Source: Tenacibaculum sp. SZ-18
GTDB lineage: Bacteria > Bacteroidota > Bacteroidia > Flavobacteriales > Flavobacteriaceae
Length of the DNA: 64,000 nt
Assembly: GCF_002813915.1 (NCBI RefSeq)
Contig: NZ_CP019335.1
Span: forward strand, 914,388-978,387
Direction: 5' to 3'
Shown: one piece after another, positions 53,767 to 62,281 of the stretch
Layout of the letters: each line of letters starts with the position of its first letter
Position numbering within the stretch: the first letter of the stretch is position 1
Made by a program: the position numbers and the translations under genes
The notes under the pieces: model-generated
Seen by the model: only the letters and a program-made list of their open reading frames with translations
What the model was told of the DNA's origin: nothing
Database searches by the model: none

Positions 53767-54849
53767 ATGAAACGTAAATTACGTATAAACGGTCACTCTC
53801 ATTTATTGCCTTATCCTGAACAAATACCTCAGTTTATGAAAGACAAAGGAATTTTTTGGGTTGACAAGGATAAAAAATTTATGCTTCAAAAGAATTGGAG
53901 TAGACCAGTAACGGATTCCAGCTTTTTTTTAAATGAAAAATTAGCTTGGATGGAACATTTTGAAATTGATCATGCTGTTGTTTTAAATCTTTCTCAATTG
54001 TATGGTAATGGTCTACGTCTTGAAGAGATGAAACAAGCCTTACGTTTTCAAAATGATTTCAACGCCCAAATACAACATGATCATCCAGATAAGTTTACAT
54101 GTGGGTTTGTCGTGCATCCTGGTTTTGTTAGAGGAGCATGTTGGGAAATTGAAAGATGTGTTGAAGAATTAGGGATGAATCTTCTTTGTTTACCAACTCA
54201 CTACATGGATACAATCGGAACATGGCGTTGCATTTTTGATGAAGAAAATGAGCCAATTTTTGAATTAGCGAATAAGTATAATTTAGCAGTAGAAATTCAT
54301 CCTTATGATGGAGAAAAGTTCATTAAGTTAGAAAATACAAGCTGGCGTTTTCATTTAATTTGGATGTTGGCACAGTGTGCAGATGCTTACCATTTTCTAA
54401 CTTTAAATGGATACTATGAAAAATTCCCAAATATGCGAGTTTGTTTTGCTCACGGTGGACAACTAGCACAAATGAATTTGGGTAGAAGGATTCAAGGATT
54501 TGATGGTAGATCTGATTTGTTTGAAGGAAAAATCCATCCTCGAAAGGCTGTTGGACATAAAAATATCTTTTTCGATACATTAGTTCACGATACTGGCTCT
54601 TTGGAATTATTAATTAAAAATCAAGGAACAGATCAAATTTTAATAGGATTGGATGATCCATATCCTTTAGGAGAAATGGAAAGTGATAAGCAATCATCAT
54701 ATCCAGGAAAAATTTTAGATTTAGCTATAAACCGAGATATTATTACTGAGAGTCAGAAGAACGAAATGTGGGAAGATAATGTATTAAGATGGTTGTTTGG
54801 AAATGATGAAACAAAAAAGAAGAGTTTAGTTGATAAAATATTAGAATAG
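53767..54849 (+). CDS. 2-amino-3-carboxymuconate-6-semialdehyde decarboxylase
   Basis: A 360-aa amidohydrolase of the ACMSD type. The N-terminal metal motif is INGHSHLLPYPEQIP (His-x-His), then FTCGFVVHPGFVRGACWEIE, MNLLCLPTHYMDTIGTW, EIHPYDGEKF (His), FAHGGQLAQMNLGRR (His) and the metal aspartate in LIGLDDPYPLGE. It removes the carboxyl group of the HAAO product and so steers carbon away from quinolinate and NAD towards 2-aminomuconate. It is the last gene of the cluster. Confidence 0.96.
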   Translation: MKRKLRINGHSHLLPYPEQIPQFMKDKGIFWVDKDKKFMLQKNWSRPVTDSSFFLNEKLAWMEHFEIDHAVVLNLSQLYGNGLRLEEMKQALRFQNDFNAQIQHDHPDKFTCGFVVHPGFVRGACWEIERCVEELGMNLLCLPTHYMDTIGTWRCIFDEENEPIFELANKYNLAVEIHPYDGEKFIKLENTSWRFHLIWMLAQCADAYHFLTLNGYYEKFPNMRVCFAHGGQLAQMNLGRRIQGFDGRSDLFEGKIHPRKAVGHKNIFFDTLVHDTGSLELLIKNQGTDQILIGLDDPYPLGEMESDKQSSYPGKILDLAINRDIITESQKNEMWEDNVLRWLFGNDETKKKSLVDKILE

Positions 54850-54857
54850 CTTCATAA

Positions 54858-54885
54858 AAAAAGCCTCAGATTATGGAGGCTTTTT
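54858..54885. terminator. terminator between ACMSD and YceI genes
   Basis: AAAAAGCCTC (54858-54867) and GAGGCTTTTT (54876-54885) form a perfect 10-bp stem with an 8-nt loop and T-runs on both strands, serving both converging genes. Confidence 0.9.
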
Positions 54886-54896
54886 ATGATATTCTA

Positions 54897-55529
54897 TTAA
54901 TTAAAAGTTGTACTTGCATTGATAGCAACTTCACTCCAAGTTTTGGAAACTCCGTCTTCTCCAGAATGTAAATCTTTACAAACAACATTTAATGAATCTA
55001 CCGCATTTTTAGCATTCCATTCATCTATGTTCATAATTGTTTTCATACTAAAAATTTTCCCATTGATTGTATATCTAAAAGGTAATTTTTGAGTTTTATT
55101 ATTCATAGTAAAATCCGCCGTACCAATACTATCATTATCTAATGTCAATTTACCTGTTAATGAAACCGTATTTTCCATAACTCCAAAGAAAAACTTTCTA
55201 ATCTTTAGATTTCTACCATTGTCTTTAGTTTCCAAACCGCTAATTGGGATATTAAATTCAGCGCCGTTAATTGCTTCTTTTATAGATTCTCCTTCACCTC
55301 CTTTAGTAATTTCAATCTTTTTGAATATTCCATTTACAGGAACTTTAGCCGTTGTTTTGTATGCTGTGAAACCGATATTACTTTCCGCTGTTTTTAATGA
55401 ATAAGGAGCTGTTTTTTCTACTGTTGCAGTTTCAGGTTCATTTTGTTTTTCTTTTTTCTCTTCTGATTTACAAGAAATCATTGAAGTTGAAATGAATGCT
55501 GTGAAAAGAATGGTTAAAATTTTTTTCAT
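54897..55529 (-). CDS. YceI-family lipoprotein
   Basis: A 210-aa protein with a lipoprotein signal (MKKILTILFTAFISTSMISC) and a YceI beta-barrel domain. AESNIGFTAYKTTAKVPVNG and FGVMENTVSLTGKLTLDN are recognisable, though the sequence is divergent. YceI proteins bind isoprenoid or other lipids in the periplasm. It is transcribed alone, towards the kynurenine cluster. The ligand is unknown. Confidence 0.85.
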   Translation of the reverse strand: MKKILTILFTAFISTSMISCKSEEKKEKQNEPETATVEKTAPYSLKTAESNIGFTAYKTTAKVPVNGIFKKIEITKGGEGESIKEAINGAEFNIPISGLETKDNGRNLKIRKFFFGVMENTVSLTGKLTLDNDSIGTADFTMNNKTQKLPFRYTINGKIFSMKTIMNIDEWNAKNAVDSLNVVCKDLHSGEDGVSKTWSEVAINASTTFN

Positions 55530-55605
55530 TATAATTAATTTAGAGATTTCGTAACAAATGTACGCATGAATATGAATTTTTTTAGAGTTTTTTAATTGTT
55601 ATATC

Positions 55606-55866
55606 TTATTTTAAGATTGAATTAACCAATTTAATATAACTCTTTTTAGCCTCATCAACAGTCATTCCTTTCAATTGAGCCCAGGCATTAAACTTAAAAG
55701 CATTTTTTATATCATCTTCATTCGCATTAAACGAAAAGTTATCTCCTCTTATAGCTTGCTTATAATATGCATATAGACGCAATAAAACATCAGGAGCCAA
55801 CTTTTGTTTTGTGGTTGATGCCTTTTTAAATGCTTCATTAAATTCTTTATCTAATTCAGAAATCAT
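55606..55866 (-). CDS. acyl-CoA-binding protein
   Basis: An 86-aa ACBP. The ligand-binding motif is clear: VLLRLYAYYKQAIRGDNFSF, then FKFNAWAQLKGMTVDEAKKS (K-x-x-A-W-x-x-x-x-G-M). It buffers long-chain acyl-CoA in the cytoplasm. It starts two bases after the stop of cdsA, placing it in the FtsH-LUD-CdsA operon, which links membrane lipid synthesis to acyl-CoA supply. Confidence 0.95.
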   Translation of the reverse strand: MISELDKEFNEAFKKASTTKQKLAPDVLLRLYAYYKQAIRGDNFSFNANEDDIKNAFKFNAWAQLKGMTVDEAKKSYIKLVNSILK

Positions 55867-55868
55867 AC

Positions 55869-56666
55869 CTACATTAAATAATGTATATACAAATATACAA
55901 AGGGAGCAAGGAAAAACAAGCTATCTAATCGGTCCAAAAGTCCACCATGCCCAGGCATTATTGTTCCACTATCCTTAACATTAGCTTGTCTTTTAAATTT
56001 ACTTTCAACCAAATCACCAAAAGTTCCTAAAACTGATGTAATTATAGCGATCATAAGCCAGTTCTGTAAAGAAAATAATTCAGAATATCTTCCTATTAAA
56101 AATCCTGCAAAAATGGAAAATAAAAACCCTCCTATGAAACCTTCAATCGTTTTCTTAGGAGAAATACGTTTGAACAATTTTGTTTTTCCAAAGTTTTTTC
56201 CAACTATGTAAGCGAAGCTATCATTTGTCCATATTATAAGAATTATATAAATAATTAAATTAGGTTGATATTGATTATTTACAAATGGTAAAAACGCTAA
56301 AAAGAAGAATGGAAGAACTATATAATTTATGGCTGTAAACCCTTTTAACACTGGATCTCTTTTTGTATAGTTTTTTCTGTATAAATCAATAATTAAAAAG
56401 GCAGAATGAAGTAAACAAAAAGTTAAAAGGTATATGATTTTATCTGTAGCTAAAATCTCCAAAAAATTAAAACTTATTAAAGTTATAAGTGCTACTATTG
56501 GAATAGTTGGGTTTTTGGTTTTTATAATTTTTGAAAATTCCCAAAGACATACACTTCCGAAAATCGTAATTAAACCAACAAATGTATCTGGTGAAAAAAC
56601 AATTGCAAAAATAAAGACCGCGGCATAAACAATTGCTGAAATAACTCTAGTTGAAAAATTGTTCAT
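55869..56666 (-). CDS. cdsA: phosphatidate cytidylyltransferase
   Basis: A 265-aa membrane protein with about eight helices and the CdsA signature near the end: SKFKRQANVKDSGTIMPGHG, with GGLLDRLDSL after it. It makes CDP-diacylglycerol from phosphatidate and CTP, the branch point of phospholipid synthesis. The gap to the LUD gene is two bases and to the ACBP gene two bases, so these form one operon. Confidence 0.95.
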   Translation of the reverse strand: MNNFSTRVISAIVYAAVFIFAIVFSPDTFVGLITIFGSVCLWEFSKIIKTKNPTIPIVALITLISFNFLEILATDKIIYLLTFCLLHSAFLIIDLYRKNYTKRDPVLKGFTAINYIVLPFFFLAFLPFVNNQYQPNLIIYIILIIWTNDSFAYIVGKNFGKTKLFKRISPKKTIEGFIGGFLFSIFAGFLIGRYSELFSLQNWLMIAIITSVLGTFGDLVESKFKRQANVKDSGTIMPGHGGLLDRLDSLFFLAPFVYLYIHYLM

Positions 56667-56668
56667 AT

Positions 56669-57262
56669 CTATAAGTCTTCAAATAGTATAAGATATAGAT
56701 TCTTTGAGGTTATATTACCGTAAGTTAAGATATCGTCTGGATCTTTTACCGCTAAAGAATAGTTTTTAATAGAACTAATATTTGTTGGAATATTACCTCT
56801 GAAATTAGTTTTAATACCGGTTAGTCCTTCACTAATATTCTTAACAAGTTGACTAGTTGTAGCGTAAACGATAAAGTTATCCGATAATGTTGCTAGTTTG
56901 TGGCTTCCAATTTGATTAGAAGAAAATAATATTTCTCCTGTATTAGCAATTAAATGTTCGCAAGAAATAAATAACGGATAACCATCTTTTAAAGATTCAT
57001 GAATCGAAATGTCTAACTTTTTACTCAATTTCAATAAATCTAAATCATTACATGAAATCGTTTTCCAATTATTTTCTATTACAATATTCTGTAAATTTTC
57101 AATCACTTCCTCAATTTTTGTACAGTATAAAAATTTACCTCCCTTATTAATGAAATGATTTACAAATAAATCATCCAAAGATAGTTTTACAGGTTGTTTC
57201 CTAATAAAACTTTCTTTGGAAGAAACTTTTTGTGAGCCAAGGAACTTTCTTAAAAAATTCAT
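56669..57262 (-). CDS. LUD-domain (LutC/YkgG-like) protein
   Basis: A 197-aa protein of the LutC/YkgG fold: FINKGGKFLYCTKIEEVIEN, CEHLIANTGEILFSSNQIGS and IVYATTSQLVKNISEGL. Standard LutC takes part in lactate use, but single LUD proteins between ftsH and cdsA, without LutA or LutB, are the rule in Bacteroidota and their role is not established. It lies 16 bp downstream of ftsH on the same strand. Confidence 0.87.
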   Translation of the reverse strand: MNFLRKFLGSQKVSSKESFIRKQPVKLSLDDLFVNHFINKGGKFLYCTKIEEVIENLQNIVIENNWKTISCNDLDLLKLSKKLDISIHESLKDGYPLFISCEHLIANTGEILFSSNQIGSHKLATLSDNFIVYATTSQLVKNISEGLTGIKTNFRGNIPTNISSIKNYSLAVKDPDDILTYGNITSKNLYLILFEDL

Positions 57263-57278
57263 TAAAAAGTTATGATTC

Positions 57279-59222
57279 TTATTCTTGGTTTATACTTGTG
57301 TCTTTTGGATTGGGAAGAGTGTTTTGTTTTTCAAAAGGTCTCTTCCCAAATATCTCTATCAAATCATCTTTAAAGATAACTTCTTTTTCAAGAAGTTTTT
57401 GGGCTAGTATATCCAACTTATCTCTATTTTGGTCTAATATCTCGATAGCACGGTTGTATTGTCCTTCAATAATTTTTGAAATCTCCTCGTCAATAACTTT
57501 TGCAGTTTGTTCGCTGTATGGCTTTACGAACGAATCGTTTCCTGATGAATCATAATATGTTACGTTACCAACTTCTTCATTTAATCCGTAAACAGTAACC
57601 ATTGCACGAGCTTGTTTAGTTACTTTTTCGAGATCACTTAAAGCACCAGTAGATATTTTATTAAAGATTAACTTTTCAGCTGCTCTACCACCCATCGTAG
57701 CACACATTTCATCAAGCATTTGTTCTGTTTGAACAATCTTTCTTTCTTCTGGTAAATACCATGCTGCTCCAAGTGATTGTCCTCTCGGAACAATTGTGAC
57801 TTTTACTAATGGCGCGGCATATTTTAACATCCAGCTTACCGTAGCATGACCAGCCTCGTGATATGCTATTACTTTTTTCTCCTTAGGAGTAATTACTTTA
57901 TTTTTCTTTTCTAAACCTCCAACAATTCTATCAACGGCATCCATGAAATCTTGGTGATGAATTGCAGATTTATTATTTCTTGCGGCAATTAAAGCAGCTT
58001 CATTACATAAATTTGCTATATCTGCTCCTGAGAAACCTGGAGTTTGTTGCGCCAAGAACTCTAAGTTCACATCATCAGCTAATTTTAAAGGTTTAATATG
58101 TACTTCAAATATTTCTCTTCTCTCATGTAAATCTGGTAAATCAACATAAATTTGTCTATCAAATCTACCAGCACGCATTAATGCTTTATCTAAAATTTCA
58201 GCACGGTTAGTTGCTGCTAATACGATTACATTAGATTCAGTTCCAAAACCATCCATTTCAGTTAATAACTGATTTAATGTGTTTTCACGTTCATCATTTC
58301 CACCAGTCATACTATTTTTTCCACGAGCACGACCAATTGCATCGATTTCATCAATGAAAATAATAGAAGGTGATTTTTGTTTTGCTTGTTTGAATAAATC
58401 TCTTACACGAGAAGCTCCAACTCCCACAAACATTTCAACGAAATCAGATCCTGATAAAGAGAAGAAAGGTACACCAGCTTCTCCAGCAACAGCTTTAGCT
58501 AGTAATGTTTTACCTGTTCCAGGAGGTCCTACCAGTAAAGCTCCTTTAGGAATTTTACCACCTAGTTTTGTGTATTTTTCAGGGTTTTTCAAGAAGTCTA
58601 CAATTTCTTGTACTTCTTCTTTCGCTCCTTCTAAACCAGCTACATTTTTAAATGTAGTTTTAACTTTGGTGTTTTCATCAAATAGTTTAGCGCGAGATTT
58701 TCCTATATTAAAAATTTGTCCGCCACCACCAGAAGCGCCCCCAGCACCTGACATTCTTCTCATAAAAAACAACCAGATAGCAATTAAAAGGATAAAAGGT
58801 AAAGCACTAAATATAGTATCCAATATACTTGTTCTAGGTTTATGCCTATAAGACAAACTTAAATTGTTTTTTTGTTTGGCCTCGTTTATTTGATTTTCAA
58901 AATTTTGTAAATCACCAACGTAATATTCAAACACATTAGTACTTTGACTAAATAAGTTTTCCTTTTTGTTTTTTGAATATTTTTCTTTCTCTTTCGCTAC
59001 ATCTTTTTTGATGTAAATTTCAGCGATAGATTTATTATAGATAATGATTTTTTCAATGTCATTATCATTCAACATTTCAGTGAAATCATTACTTGTAATT
59101 TCTTTTGCATTGGTGTTTCCTTGGTTGAAAAGTCCCATTGCTAAGAAGAATAATATAAGAGGCACGTAAATCCAATAAGAATTTAGTGTAAACTTCGGGT
59201 TATTTTTTTTCTTTTCGTTCAT
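57279..59222 (-). CDS. ftsH: ATP-dependent zinc metalloprotease FtsH
   Basis: A 647-aa membrane AAA protease: two membrane helices (about 14-33 and 127-149) enclosing a periplasmic domain, then a Gly-rich linker. The AAA module has [20 protein letters not shown] (Walker A), [16 protein letters not shown] (Walker B) and the second region of homology with [16 protein letters not shown]. The zinc site is [15 protein letters not shown]. It degrades misfolded and short-lived membrane and soluble proteins. It sits between rsfS and the LUD gene in a conserved Bacteroidota order. Confidence 0.97.
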   Translation of the reverse strand: MNEKKKNNPKFTLNSYWIYVPLILFFLAMGLFNQGNTNAKEITSNDFTEMLNDNDIEKIIIYNKSIAEIYIKKDVAKEKEKYSKNKKENLFSQSTNVFEYYVGDLQNFENQINEAKQKNNLSLSYRHKPRTSILDTIFSALPFILLIAIWLFFMRRMSGAGGASGGGGQIFNIGKSRAKLFDENTKVKTTFKNVAGLEGAKEEVQEIVDFLKNPEKYTKLGGKIPKGALLVGPPGTGKTLLAKAVAGEAGVPFFSLSGSDFVEMFVGVGASRVRDLFKQAKQKSPSIIFIDEIDAIGRARGKNSMTGGNDERENTLNQLLTEMDGFGTESNVIVLAATNRAEILDKALMRAGRFDRQIYVDLPDLHERREIFEVHIKPLKLADDVNLEFLAQQTPGFSGADIANLCNEAALIAARNNKSAIHHQDFMDAVDRIVGGLEKKNKVITPKEKKVIAYHEAGHATVSWMLKYAAPLVKVTIVPRGQSLGAAWYLPEERKIVQTEQMLDEMCATMGGRAAEKLIFNKISTGALSDLEKVTKQARAMVTVYGLNEEVGNVTYYDSSGNDSFVKPYSEQTAKVIDEEISKIIEGQYNRAIEILDQNRDKLDILAQKLLEKEVIFKDDLIEIFGKRPFEKQNTLPNPKDTSINQE

Positions 59223-59264
59223 AAGAATTTGGAGAATTTAAGGATTATAAAGGATTATAAAGGA

Positions 59265-59633
59265 TTATGCGGGGCTTATTTCGGTAATTTTAGCATCCCC
59301 CCAAAGACTTTCAATGTCATAATAATCTCTAACGTGTTTTTGAAAAACATGAACAACAACATTCACATAATCCATTAAAACCCATTCTGAGTTTCCTTGA
59401 CCTTCAACATTAAAAGGTTTATCTTTAAGTTCTTTACTAACTACTTTTTGAACCGAACCAGATATAGCGTTAACTTGTGTATTTGAATTTCCTGTGCAAA
59501 TTACAAAATAATCACAAACGGTATTTTCAATTTCTCTCAAGTCTAAAAGTTGAATATTTTCACCTTTTACGTCATCTATCCCCTTAATAATCGAAGCGAT
59601 TAATTCGTCTGTACTTGCTTGTTTTTTTGTCAT
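59265..59633 (-). CDS. rsfS: ribosome silencing factor RsfS
   Basis: A 122-aa RsfS/Iojap protein: DYFVICTGNSNTQVNAISGS, then VEGQGNSEWVLMDYVNVVVH and the conserved FQKHVRDYYDIESLWGDA. RsfS binds the large-subunit protein L14 and blocks subunit joining when nutrients are short. It starts the rsfS-ftsH-LUD-cdsA set and is divergent from birA. Confidence 0.95.
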   Translation of the reverse strand: MTKKQASTDELIASIIKGIDDVKGENIQLLDLREIENTVCDYFVICTGNSNTQVNAISGSVQKVVSKELKDKPFNVEGQGNSEWVLMDYVNVVVHVFQKHVRDYYDIESLWGDAKITEISPA

Positions 59634-59717
59634 TAAAAATTTTTAGTTTTAGCAAAGTTATTATTTTTTTGCGAGTAATTTATGTATTATTAATACGAGT
59701 TCTTATAATAAATATAT

Positions 59718-60452
59718 ATGCATTTAATCAAACTCAATGCCACTGCCTCAACAAATTCATTTTTAAAAGAATTGTCAGTTGATTCTAGTCTAGATGACTT
59801 TACTGTTGTGATGGCTGAAAAACAAACCTTAGGGAGAGGTCAAATGAATACCGTTTGGGTGTCTCAACCCTATAAAAACCTTATGTTTAGTGTATATGTA
59901 AAGTTTGATGATTTTGAAATTAGAGATCAAACTTTTTTAAATTATGCAGTGGCTTTATCAATGTATGAAGTATTGATTGGATATGATTTGCCAAAATTGG
60001 CAGTTAAATGGCCTAACGACATTCTGTCAGAGAAAAAGAAAGTTTGTGGGATATTAATTGAGAATATTTTAAAAGGAAAATCCATAAAAGCTTCAATTAT
60101 TGGGATAGGTTTAAATGTAAATCAAGAAAGTTTTCCAGAAGAGCTTGCAGATGCGGCATCTTTGAAAATGGTGTTAAATAAGAATTTTGATTTAGATAAA
60201 TTGTTGAAACAAATTATTTCTAAATTAAGAATGAATATAAATATCTTGAAAGATAAAAAATTTGAAGTTTTAGAATCTGCATATTTAAATGTGTTATATA
60301 AAAAAAACATTCCAAGTATGTTTAAGGACACTCAAAATGTTTTATTTATGGGTAAAATAGTTGGAGTAAACACATCAAATGGTAAGCTCCAAATTGAGTT
60401 AAGTGATGAAACTATTAGGGAATTCGCTTTAAAAGAAGTTTCATTTGCTTAA
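59718..60452 (+). CDS. birA: biotin--[acetyl-CoA-carboxylase] ligase
   Basis: A 244-aa ligase without the N-terminal DNA-binding domain of E. coli BirA. Motifs: ATASTNSFLKELSV, EKQTLGRGQMNTVWVSQPYK (biotinyl-AMP loop with GRG), LAVKWPNDILSEKKKVCGIL and IIGIGLNVNQESFP. It attaches biotin to carboxylase subunits, the partner class of the beta subunit encoded at 5053. Its ATG at 59718 is divergent from rsfS by 84 bp. Being monofunctional, it is not expected to repress biotin genes. Confidence 0.94.
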   Translation: MHLIKLNATASTNSFLKELSVDSSLDDFTVVMAEKQTLGRGQMNTVWVSQPYKNLMFSVYVKFDDFEIRDQTFLNYAVALSMYEVLIGYDLPKLAVKWPNDILSEKKKVCGILIENILKGKSIKASIIGIGLNVNQESFPEELADAASLKMVLNKNFDLDKLLKQIISKLRMNINILKDKKFEVLESAYLNVLYKKNIPSMFKDTQNVLFMGKIVGVNTSNGKLQIELSDETIREFALKEVSFA

Positions 60453-60842
60453 TTATAATTTTTCTAAATTTTCAGTAAGTGTGTTAATAAAACTTGTTAA
60501 TGGTTTTTTTACCATCATAGCCATCATAGGATTAAAACTACTATCAAATTTTAATTGAGCCTTACTTTGATTTTCAGATACAGCCTTGATGTCAGCAGCT
60601 AAGGTAAAAGGTAATTTGCTACTTGCAGCGCCTAAAGTAACATTAGAAAATTCAGTTTTTTCTTTCATGACTAAACGGATTTCGGGCATTCCCTTTAAAC
60701 CGAAAATAAAAGAGTCCCCATCTACTTCAAACTTTTCAGTATTTATTGGCATTAACTGTTCGAAGTTTTCAAGTTGAGTTAGGAAGTTAAATAAATCTTT
60801 TTGAGATTTATTTACAGTGATATTATTTCCTTCTATGTTCAT
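60453..60842 (-). CDS. SRPBCC-type small protein
   Basis: A 129-aa protein from the Met at 60842 (MNIEGNNITVNKSQKDLFNF); the reading from 60878 would overlap pyrE further. It has the START/Bet v 1-like pattern of a lipid-binding SRPBCC protein: NFLTQLENFEQLMPINTEKF, then alternating beta strands and a long C-terminal helix ending in LTSFINTLTENLEKL. In Flavobacteriia a gene of this kind commonly follows pyrE; its function is unknown. It ends one base beyond the birA stop. Confidence 0.82.
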   Translation of the reverse strand: MNIEGNNITVNKSQKDLFNFLTQLENFEQLMPINTEKFEVDGDSFIFGLKGMPEIRLVMKEKTEFSNVTLGAASSKLPFTLAADIKAVSENQSKAQLKFDSSFNPMMAMMVKKPLTSFINTLTENLEKL

Positions 60843-60865
60843 TGTTAAGTGTTTTGTTTTCCTAT

Positions 60866-61507
60866 TTATTGTTTCCACTCGCTAGGATTTATCCTCCAAC
60901 TTTCAAGTGTGATTAGTTCTTTCTCGTTAATGTAATTGCTCTCTAAAGCTTGTTCTAATAATTCTTCATAATTACTTAGAGTGGTGAAGTCTAAATGAAA
61001 TTTTTCAAAAGCTTCCGTAGCGATAGAAAATCCATAAGAAAAAATAGCAACCATACCCTTTACTGTTGCTCCTGATTCTTTTAGTGCTTTAATTGCATTT
61101 AAGCTACTTTTTCCGGTACTAATTAAATCTTCAACAACAACTACATTTTGTCCGCTTTCTAAATGACCTTCTATTTGGTTTTTACGTCCGTGCTTCTTAG
61201 GTTCTGGTCGCACATAAACAAAAGGTACTCCTAATTCTTGAGCAACCAAAACTCCAATGGCAATGGCTCCTGTGGCCACTCCAGCAATTACATCTGGTTT
61301 TCCATATTTTTCTTCAACTAATTTTGCAATTTTCTCTTTTAAAAAATTACGGACAGGGGGATAAGATAATGTAACTCTATTATCACAATAAATCGGTGAT
61401 TTCCATCCAGAGGCCCATGTGAAAGGCTCATTCGGACTTAATTTAATTGCTTTCACCTGTAATAAAAGTTCAGCGGTTTTTTTTGCAGTATCTTTGTTTA
61501 AAATCAT
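60866..61507 (-). CDS. pyrE: orotate phosphoribosyltransferase
   Basis: A 213-aa PRTase: FTWASGWKSPIYCDNRVTLS, DVIAGVATGAIAIGVLVAQE, the PRPP-binding motif NVVVVEDLISTGKSSLNAIK and FVYVRPEPKKHGRKNQIEG (catalytic loop). It joins orotate to PRPP to give OMP in pyrimidine synthesis. It is divergent from the NUDIX gene with only seven bases between the two start codons, so each promoter must lie in the other gene or overlap it. Confidence 0.96.
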   Translation of the reverse strand: MILNKDTAKKTAELLLQVKAIKLSPNEPFTWASGWKSPIYCDNRVTLSYPPVRNFLKEKIAKLVEEKYGKPDVIAGVATGAIAIGVLVAQELGVPFVYVRPEPKKHGRKNQIEGHLESGQNVVVVEDLISTGKSSLNAIKALKESGATVKGMVAIFSYGFSIATEAFEKFHLDFTTLSNYEELLEQALESNYINEKELITLESWRINPSEWKQ

Positions 61508-61514
61508 ACCGCAA

Positions 61515-62123
61515 ATGTATAAAGTTTTTGTGAATGATAGACCTTTAATCTTTACTTCTTCTTTAAGAAAAAATGAAGATTATCCCATGTTTAATTATAG
61601 AGATATTATCTTAAGTGAACTCATAAGAGATGTGAAAAGAGGAAATTCCAAAGGAGTTTACCTTTACACACCGTTACTTAGTAAGGTATGGAAAGAGTTT
61701 TGTTTAGATTTTCATTTAAAGAAAGCAGGTGGAGGTTTGGTTATGAGCCCAACGGAAGAAATACTTTTTATTTTTAGAGCGAAAAAATGGGATTTACCAA
61801 AAGGAAGATTAAAATTCAATGAAAATATTGAGTACACCGCAATAAGAGAGGTCAAAGAAGAATGTGGGATTTCCAAAGTTGTAATTGATAAGTTTCTTAT
61901 GAATACTTATCATTTGTACCCTTCTAAAGGAAGAGATAGATTGAAAAAAACATACTGGTATTTGATGAAAACAAGTTCCGATGAAGAACTAAAACCTTTA
62001 TTTAAAGAAGGAATTGTTAAAGCTAAGTTTTTTAATTCTGAAGAAATTAATGAGATAGTTTTGCAAAATACTTACGAAAATATAAAAGCTGTTTACGCTC
62101 ACTATCTTAAATCGTGTAGATAA
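61515..62123 (+). CDS. NUDIX hydrolase
   Basis: I chose the ATG at 61515 (MYKVFVNDRPLIFTSSLRKN), as the longer reading would run through pyrE. The 202-aa protein has a unique N-terminal part of about 70 residues and a NUDIX domain with the box GRLKFNENIEYTAIREVKEE, continuing CGI, matching G-x5-E-x7-REVxEExGI. DLPKGRLK fits diphosphate-linked nucleotide hydrolases. Substrate unknown. Conserved next to pyrE in Flavobacteriia. Confidence 0.9.
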   Translation: MYKVFVNDRPLIFTSSLRKNEDYPMFNYRDIILSELIRDVKRGNSKGVYLYTPLLSKVWKEFCLDFHLKKAGGGLVMSPTEEILFIFRAKKWDLPKGRLKFNENIEYTAIREVKEECGISKVVIDKFLMNTYHLYPSKGRDRLKKTYWYLMKTSSDEELKPLFKEGIVKAKFFNSEEINEIVLQNTYENIKAVYAHYLKSCR

Positions 62124-62281
62124 AAAATGATTATTATTTCAGTTAAAATGAAGTTTTACTGTCAGCTTGTCACTGAATTTCTCATAAAACTGTCAAAATT
62201 AATTTAAAAATGTGTTGGCATGACCTTTGACAAATTGTAATCGTAAAATTTTTGAATAAAATAAAAAACGATAATAAAGTT

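Noticed and set aside
62124-62281. Heat-shock CIRCE operator before dnaK
   Set aside because: No 9-bp inverted repeat of the TTAGCACTC type is present in this gap.
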